A stretch of DNA of 64,000 bases from the NCBI RefSeq assembly GCF_016802725.1, contig NC_052673.1, positions 9,125,037 to 9,189,036 on the forward strand, in the 5' to 3' direction. A program made the position numbers and the translations under genes. The stretch is from Solenopsis invicta. Its lineage: Eukaryota; Arthropoda; Insecta; Hymenoptera; Formicidae. Shown piece after piece: positions 57,451 through 64,000 of this stretch. The notes beneath the pieces were generated by a model. That model saw only the letters and a program-made list of their open reading frames with translations, was not told where the DNA came from and made no database searches. The stretch's first letter is position 1. Each line of letters opens with the position of its first letter.

Positions 57451-58740
57451 GTTAATGGCATTTTTTCTAAAAATCTTTACTTACATAAATATTTGAAATT
57501 GTCTCATATTTTATAATAAATTAATATTTAGAAATATTTCCTACTTTGACTGGCCATTTATAGAATGCAGTACTTTGGCGTCATTATATTTGACCCTATT
57601 TTATTATCATCTATTATTGCAGTTAACGTTCCAATTCTTAATTTTAATTAAAATGTTTTAATTAATTATATTAATTAAATCATTACTTATACTGACTTTT
57701 CTTTTTTTTATATCAGTTTCTAAAAATTTAACAGAGGATATATTAACATAAATAAACTTTCAATTATATATTTTTATTATTCAGTTGTATTTAATTAAGG
57801 ATAAGGATTTTCTCTTACAAAAGAGAAATTCTTTTAAATCTTTTTTTGAATAGTTTTAATATAATTTAGAATTGTAGTTTTTTTTATGGGCGATAATTTC
57901 GAAAATACTTCCAGTAGTTCGCGAATTCACAACACTGTTCTCGTTTCTCGTCGCCGAGACGCGAAAGCTAATTTTCCGGCAGCCGGAAAAACCTTTGACG
58001 CCACCGATCCTTACCTCTCGCGATTTTGAGAGTTAAGAGGTAACATATTAAATGGAAAAGTTCCGAAGGCGGATGAAAAAGCTCATTTTACGCATCCTTT
58101 CGGCTGCCATCGATCCAGCCGCCATTGTAACGTCGATCGTGTGTCACGCGGGTATCGATTATTCAACCCCCGTCTCTTTCGTCTTTGCAGTATCTCCTGA
58201 AATAGATACTACGTATTTTTAGCATTCGCTGGGAAAAAATGATTCATTTGCTGAAAACAAGCTTCTATTTTCTGATAAAAGTGTGTAATTTGTCGACATT
58301 TCTCTTTTTATCAAATCTCTTTTTCTCTGAGATTCTTTTTTTTTAGTAATTTGATTATTCTTACACAAAACAATATTTTGTAACAAAACAAAATATTTCC
58401 TGTTATCAAAATATTTACTGCTTATCGTAAAAAATATTTTATCTTACAAAAGCAATATGCTATTTGTTATTTTAGTATTGAAATTTCATTTCAACCTCGA
58501 GTGTGTATAAACATTGTTATTTTTATCGCACAAGTAAAATAAAAACCGCATAACTTTTCTTTTAATTTGATTACAATATTATTATTATTATTATTTTTTA
58601 TGCGATAATGGCATTAATCAGATAAGCATGAAATATTTTGTGTAATAAGTGTGTGGTAAATAGTGCTGCATTTCCTTGAATCAGATATTAAGACTTTTAT
58701 CGCGAATGTTATCACTCTGGTAATTTATACCTTTATACTA
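57451..58740. other. AT-rich stretch without a recognised gene
   Basis: A balanced, CG-containing island occurs at about 57920-58190. The rest is AT-rich with an ATT tract near 58578. No gene. Confidence 0.4.
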
Positions 58741-58774
58741 AACGAAATCTTTTTTTTCTGCTTTTAGGTGAGTA
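58737..58774 (+). promoter_or_regulatory. Candidate recursive (ratchet) splice site
   Basis: ACTAAAC (branch-point-like, 58737-58743), a pyrimidine tract TCTTTTTTTTCTGCTTTTAG ending at 58767, and directly GTGAGTA from 58768. In Drosophila long introns, zero-length recursive sites have exactly this fusion of a strong 3' site to a 5' site (established knowledge). A further donor-like AG/GTAACG at 58853 would define an 85-nt downstream RS-exon. It fits a plus-strand long intron spanning this area. Confidence 0.45.
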
Positions 58775-59517
58775 TTGCGGTGTCCCGACATTGTACCGCG
58801 GAGAAGTCATAAATTTTGTTGCTACGAGATTACCGCGTATTATATCTGGAAGGTAACGTATAGGCTTTTACACTACTTGTCAGTACGAACTCGTTCTTTA
58901 CGACTTTGCATCATAATCTCGAAGAATGTGCCACAATTTCTCAGAGTGCAACCTGAGAAAGCTTTATGAACACTATTCTCGTTCTGTACTCTGCAATAAT
59001 GTTTATATCGCGAGGCATCTTTCATATTGGAGTAAATTATTCCTACTACGTCTTCTCTCTCGCGATTCAATATTTCGATTCGCCTTACGTTGAAAACAGT
59101 CCAATCGTGAGAAATGTTTCAGTAAGGGAAAGGAAATGTATATTCTAGAGGGAAACAGGAAGAGTAGATCGTCACAATGATTCTGGTTTACTTATTCAAT
59201 ACCGTCGCGAGATTATAGCACGAGTCAGTAAATAACAACTAATTACTGCTTGAGTTTTGTTGTGTGCTCCCCTTCTAATATGCGGAAAACACACGTGCGA
59301 TTTGCATTGTTTCACATCCTATAAGAAAGGAAAATTTTACATTACTTTCGATTGCAAAGATCGAATATCAAATTTATAGTACTCATTTTTATATAAAACT
59401 AACATTATTCCATTTTTTAAATTACGTGGTAATTGATAAAAATTCAATCTCTAAAAGAACTTTACATATTAGATATAAAAAATGAAAATCTTACATATAT
59501 ATAAACATGTTCTTATT
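58775..59517. other. Stretch without a recognised gene
   Basis: Balanced to about 59330, then AT-rich. Short frames only. Confidence 0.4.
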
Positions 59518-59954
59518 ACACTGAGAGAAAAAATACCTTTAAAAAATTTTACTTAACACAAAAAAATAATTAATTAGTTAATTCTAATAGCTTATTTACT
59601 TACAGTTAAGTTAAAAATTTCTTATTTGAAATGTTTATATAAATAAATGAAGAAATAATTTTTATTCAAGTATTTTGTTTAGTTCTGGAAAATATTCACT
59701 ATTAGATTTTTATATTAATTAACCGATTTTTTTTATCTCAGAGAGCAATTTAATTAAGTTTAATAATATTAGTTTATTTGCAAAATCATTATTTAAATAT
59801 AAAAAATGTAGAAATGTAAAGTTATATATTTAAGGCAATATGTCTATTTACTTAAAAATAAATATTTCTACCAAATAGAACAAACAAATGTTTACAAGAA
59901 AATATATAATTATAAGAAATTTTCATTAAAAAACTTTTCTCTTACAATCAGTGT
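59518..59954. mobile_element. MITE family B, copy 3
   Basis: CACTGAGAGAAAAAATACC at the left and CTTTTCTCTTACAATCAGTG at the right, with TA on both sides. Shares TTACTTAACACAAAAAAAT, ATATTCACTATTAGATTTTT, AATATGTCTATTTACTTAAA and GAACAAACAAATGTTTAC landmarks. The best-preserved ends of the family. Confidence 0.8.
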
Positions 59955-61818
59955 ATAAATATAGTTATAGACTTCCGCGATTCGCTGCACCTTGCAAAGA
60001 ATTTTATAATCGTGACGGACTATCCTACTTTCTTGCCTTTCTACTGACATATCTGCACGTTATACAGGCCAATTAATCTCGTAATTAATACCATGTACGT
60101 TATCCACCGCAGGGGTTATGCAAGAGGTTATCCTTCAGGAAAATAACGCTGTTAAATCTTTAACGACTATCTTCGGTGATATGTTAGACAGGGATATGTT
60201 AATAAATTCGTTGGCGATACTATGATCCTGCGCTTCGAGTAATTTATCGCATCTCTCTCGAAGTACCTGTAACATGTAAATTTTTACGCATCAACGGTCT
60301 CGTGATCATTAAGCGAGTGGTCGTAATCCAGTTCAACGCCATTGAGTCGAAGACGTTTACAACCCATCTCGTATTCGGCGCGACATAAACACGTGCCAAT
60401 TGAATTGACTACTAATTTAAGAAGTCGTAAATGACGGGAGCCTCGATCCTGCCTTTCCGCAGATTGCGTACTGGCCGTGGAATCCACGCCTGCAGTATTC
60501 TTCTATAAAATCAAGCTATTATTGCCTCGCAGATCTTCCGGAATCCGAATAACTCGAATCTAATCGCCGGGAACCCACCTTTCCCCGAGATTCGCGCTAC
60601 GTATGTATTATAACTTATTACCGATAGGCGTTGTTCGAGTGACTCACGCGATGCCTCGGCGTCGTCGCTCGGCGATAATTCATCGCTACGAGTTGTCGGT
60701 TGCAAGGTGCATGCCTCCCTCCTGCCGGATACTTCTCCCGGAGGCGCATAAATACGTAAATCGCTGCGCTGCTGCGGTATTTCCGGATTAATCTCGCGCT
60801 CGACGGTTAATGCATGCACGCTTAAGATACCGTGGCGAATGCGGCCCGCGGGTTACTCTTTACGCAAATTATACGATAACGCAGAAAAGCGAATGGAAAA
60901 GTTGATGGACACCGCGAAGAAGAAAAACTGCGTATATCTTTTTCTTCTCGATGCACGATGCAGCCTCTCGCGCGCAAAATAAGATGGGACGACTCGGTTG
61001 GTCATTTTTGCAATTTGCATCTAGATGTTTTTATTAATCTTCAACTACACTGCTCAAATCTGGTCTGCACAAAGGCGATGCTGGAGTCGTCAGTTCTACC
61101 GACTTACGCACGTACGATTTACGAAACCAACAGATCTCTGCACACTACTACATCAAGATTTCACGTACACATATACACAATTTATCGAACATTCTGATCT
61201 CTTGAATTGAGCTTCCCGACTTAATTCTAACGATTCAACATTATTCATTCATTTATTCTACACCTGGCTCTGCCTTTATTTCGCACAAATAACCCGCATA
61301 ACGTTTCGACGAAATAAATGTGCTTGTGAATTGACGGTTTTGGTCGCCACATTAAAGTAAACGTCGATAGAAAATCTGTAATTTAAACATTGTTTTCTGT
61401 TTTCGTAAAAAAAATGAATCAGAGTTATATATAATAGCATGTGTATTTTAATTCTGCAAAGAAATTATATTTCTGTAAAAAATCAATGCTAAGTATAACA
61501 TGTTTAACAAAATGGTATTTTTGTCGACAATACAGACGACTTTGGCGTTGCTTTAAATAAAATAAAATTAAAAAATTTTGTGGTTTTTTTTTTGTGTGCT
61601 ATAATAAACATTCTGAAGTTGAAAGATAATCATTTATCACAAATATAACAGAAAATAAAGTTTGTAAGTCTCTAAGGAACAAAAACGATTTTCTTCTAAA
61701 TTTTGACGACGTTAATTTTAGGATATTTTTTTTCTAATTAACCAAATAATAAATAAATGTGTCGCACAAGAAATATTTGTGCAGTTGCGTGCGATAGGGC
61801 ACATTTATACCCCAGCGT
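59955..61818. other. Stretch with GC-balanced block
   Basis: A balanced, CG-containing block runs from about 60260 to 60960 (possible regulatory DNA), then AT-rich. No gene or element ends recognised. Confidence 0.35.
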
Positions 61819-62418
61819 ACACTGTAAAAAGATTCAGTAAATTTACATATAATAGATGTAAAAATTATACGATTAGTCTCGTAAATAAAAAAAATTATGT
61901 AACTTTATAGAAATTATGTAATTCCACAAAAATATGTAGATTTGTTTTTATTAAGTAAATATATTTTATTTTATACAGAAAATTATGTATATAACGGGAT
62001 ATTTAAATGTAATTATCTAAATTTTTGTAACATTACGTAATACGACAATATTTCATATATGGCTGTGAAATATAATGTAATTAACGTTCACTGTGCATGC
62101 GTGAAAACTCTGCTCTCCTAGCATCACTAATATGTGCGGGCACAATAAGTAGTCATTTCATTGTTTACAACATGTATGATAGAGAGACATTATTTGAATG
62201 TATAATGCGATACAATATATTGCAAAATGTACTGACCTTGTCATTTCTATAACTTTCCATACATGTTGTAAATTTACTTCTGCAATCTGCTTAATTACAA
62301 ATTACAAAATTAATCTTATTCTTGTATATTGCAAATTTACAAATGCGTGAAAATTTACAACTATTTAGTAACTTTACATCTATTATAATGGATAATTTTG
62401 AGAAAATTATTTTACAGT
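61819..62418. mobile_element. TIR element, about 600 bases
   Basis: CACTGTAAAAAGATT at the left and ATTATTTTACAGT at the right. The subterminal TTTACATATAATAGATGTAA pairs with AACTTTACATCTATTATAAT. The interior is AT-rich with many TTTACAA/TTGTAAA motifs in both orientations and no coding frame. Confidence 0.6.
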
Positions 62419-63143
62419 CTAGTTAAGGGTTAAAATATGTCGCATTGACTCGTATTTGCGTGTTATTAAAGCTTGTAACTGTAGAAAATTTAATCTTATA
62501 CTCTTTTTCAAATTACGTTACGTGATCTTTTCTCGCTGTGTCTTACCATTTTTAGTTTAGCGGAGAAATTAGATTACATAACAATGTCTTCTCTCCTTAA
62601 TATCATCGTTCACCGTTATCGAGTTAAGACAGCCGAATGAAAACAGGAAATACGCGCGTGGGTTTTTCAATGCGGTAAATTTTCTCACGGCAATTTTTGT
62701 GATCGAAAGATTTGTAGGCGGGCGGAAATAAAGAACACCGAAGGTCGTGTAAGGGAGGCGAATAATATCTCTGGACACGGGTGGCGTGTGTATAAGGAAA
62801 GCAGCACCTACGCGATACGTGCCGACGTTCTAAAAATACGGGCTTATTTTAACGAGGAGAGGGATGTGTACCCGCGTGAGAACGACACGCGGTCGAGTAC
62901 CATACGGGCTGCTTAAGCAGGAAGGTCACAGTGCGAGCTACGAGACTGCGCTTTCATCCGAAAGAAAGCACGAACGAAAGATATTACCTGTCGATGAAGA
63001 ATACCTCTCGCGGTAGACTTGAAGCACGATGCATCATGTGCGGAACGTCACGAATTTATTAGATGCACTTCTCACGTGCTTGATCTTGGCCAGACCAGAC
63101 GTTATTTCTAAATTTAAAATTTTTTCCCATTGACTCCGTGTAT
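62419..63143. other. Stretch without a recognised gene
   Basis: TTAAGGGTTAAAA at about 62424 is piggyBac-like in style but isolated. Balanced block at about 62640-63010. No gene. Confidence 0.35.
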
Positions 63144-63359
63144 ACAGGGTGTCTATAAAATATGTATAAAATATTCCACCCTCTATATTTTGGAAACTGT
63201 TCCAAATTATCAAAGCTCGCGAAATTATTTCGAGGGACTTCTCTATCTTTTCGTTCTCCTCAAAGAGTAGACCCAAATGATTGAATCGTAATGGTTTTTT
63301 TGCAATTTTAAAGCGTTTCTAAAATTTAGGAATTGGGAACAGACTTTATAGACACCCTA
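63144..63359. mobile_element. TIR element with CAGGGTGTC ends, about 216 bases
   Basis: ACAGGGTGTCTATAAA at the left and TTTATAGACACCCT at the right, nearly perfect inverted copies with TA on the outer sides. The interior has no symmetry and no complete frame. ACAGGGTGTNY ends are common in ant repeat families, as far as I know. Confidence 0.7.
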
Positions 63360-64000
63360 TATACAACACGCTCAAACACACACTTACACAAATATAATCA
63401 ATGAAGGGTCTTTGTGTGTGTATCGCCGATATTAATGTCGCATTTAATATTGGCGAATGAATCCCTTTTGAATTACTCGACTAAAAACATTTCCTGAAAG
63501 AGTAAAATGTTTTATCTCTGCAATGAAACTAATGTCCGGGAGAGATTCAGAGGCTATCACGGCCCCGTCATCATGGCCATCTCTTCGAATTCGACGACAC
63601 TGACAATGATATCGATCGCGTGGATCGCGTGCGTGGTATGATTCCCTCGTTCCCGTGTGTATTAGCGCGTGCGGCGCCGAGCGTGTCGGGCGCCGCGACG
63701 CCCCCTCTGACAGACGGTGAGGAAAGAAATGGGAATGGAAAGGAGACGAGCGCGTCGCAGCGTTTAATTATTTCTGCTATGGAGTTACCGTAGTCCCAGA
63801 CGTAAGCGACCGCAAAAAAGTGAGATAAAATAAAATTTCCTCTGGCAGCACGTGGCTCCCCTTTTCTCTGTAATAAACGTTGATAGGCCGAGGGAAAAAT
63901 TTCCATTTTCCAACGTAATTGTGTTATATACTCGTACATTTCTGGAAATCGGAGGAAACGCAAGTTTTACCGAAAACCATCGAGCGAGCACCGCTGCTAT
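63360..64000. other. Window end, no gene recognised
   Basis: A CG-containing block runs from about 63550 to 63800. A minus-strand frame of 130 codons (63571-63963) lacks recognisable domains, so I do not call it a gene. Confidence 0.35.

Noticed and set aside
63571..63963. 130-codon minus-strand frame at the window end
   Set aside because: No domain recognised, overlaps another minus-strand frame, and falls in a CG-containing block.

Overview
This window reads as nuclear genomic DNA of an insect, most likely a hymenopteran and probably an ant. That is inference from style, not from a recognised gene. The background is AT-rich and packed with short terminal-inverted-repeat (TIR) elements. It is interrupted by sharply bounded CpG-rich islands with little CpG depletion, and by many microsatellites. 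There are no operons, ribosome-binding sites or bacterial-style coding density. I found no complete protein-coding gene, rRNA, tRNA or CRISPR array. The open frames are short, many lack an ATG, and most look like chance or low-complexity products.

The two most gene-like places are CpG islands with good splice signals on the plus strand. The first (about 9.3-11.4 kb) has a strong 5' splice site at 10067, an acceptor ending at 10741 with a plausible branch point, and a second donor at 10825. This suggests a 5'UTR first exon and an 83-nt second exon. The second island (about 25.9-27.7 kb) has microsatellites, GA-rich tracts and a strong donor at 27694. My working model is alternative promoters or 5'UTR exons of a plus-strand gene whose first intron runs rightwards out of the window. 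At 58768 a branch-point-like motif, a polypyrimidine tract and AG are joined directly to GTGAGT. That is the architecture of a recursive (ratchet) splice site in a very long intron. Weaker sites of the same kind lie at 45620 and 55577.

The rest is intron-like or intergenic DNA populated by miniature elements. Family A has six copies (5.04, 5.36, 38.8, 40.6, 44.9 and 48.7 kb); the last carries a nested 82-bp piggyBac-like element with TTAA on both sides, and the 40.6-kb copy shows the empty site. Family B has three copies of about 360-450 bp (11.7, 54.9 and 59.5 kb). Family E has two copies in opposite orientation (40.9 and 51.4 kb). A TIR-less repeat pair lies at 8.0 and 43.7 kb. Single elements include a 0.5-kb near-complete foldback at 50.0-50.5 kb, a TIR element with an internal array of GGCATTG/GGCAGTG motifs at 21.5-21.9 kb, a TA-flanked 156-bp element at 15.3 kb, a CAGGGTGTC-ended element at 63.1 kb and several perfect or near-perfect hairpins.

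The only open frame whose amino-acid composition looks convincingly protein-like is a 69-codon minus-strand frame at 38.55-38.76 kb. A short minus-strand frame near 2.5 kb resembles part of a retrotransposon RNase H domain. GC-balanced patches (for example 17.3-18.4, 29.2-29.9, 31.1-31.4, 41.9-42.2, 49.2-49.6, 50.8-51.3, 54.1-54.4, 60.3-60.9 and 62.8-63.0 kb) are candidate regulatory DNA.
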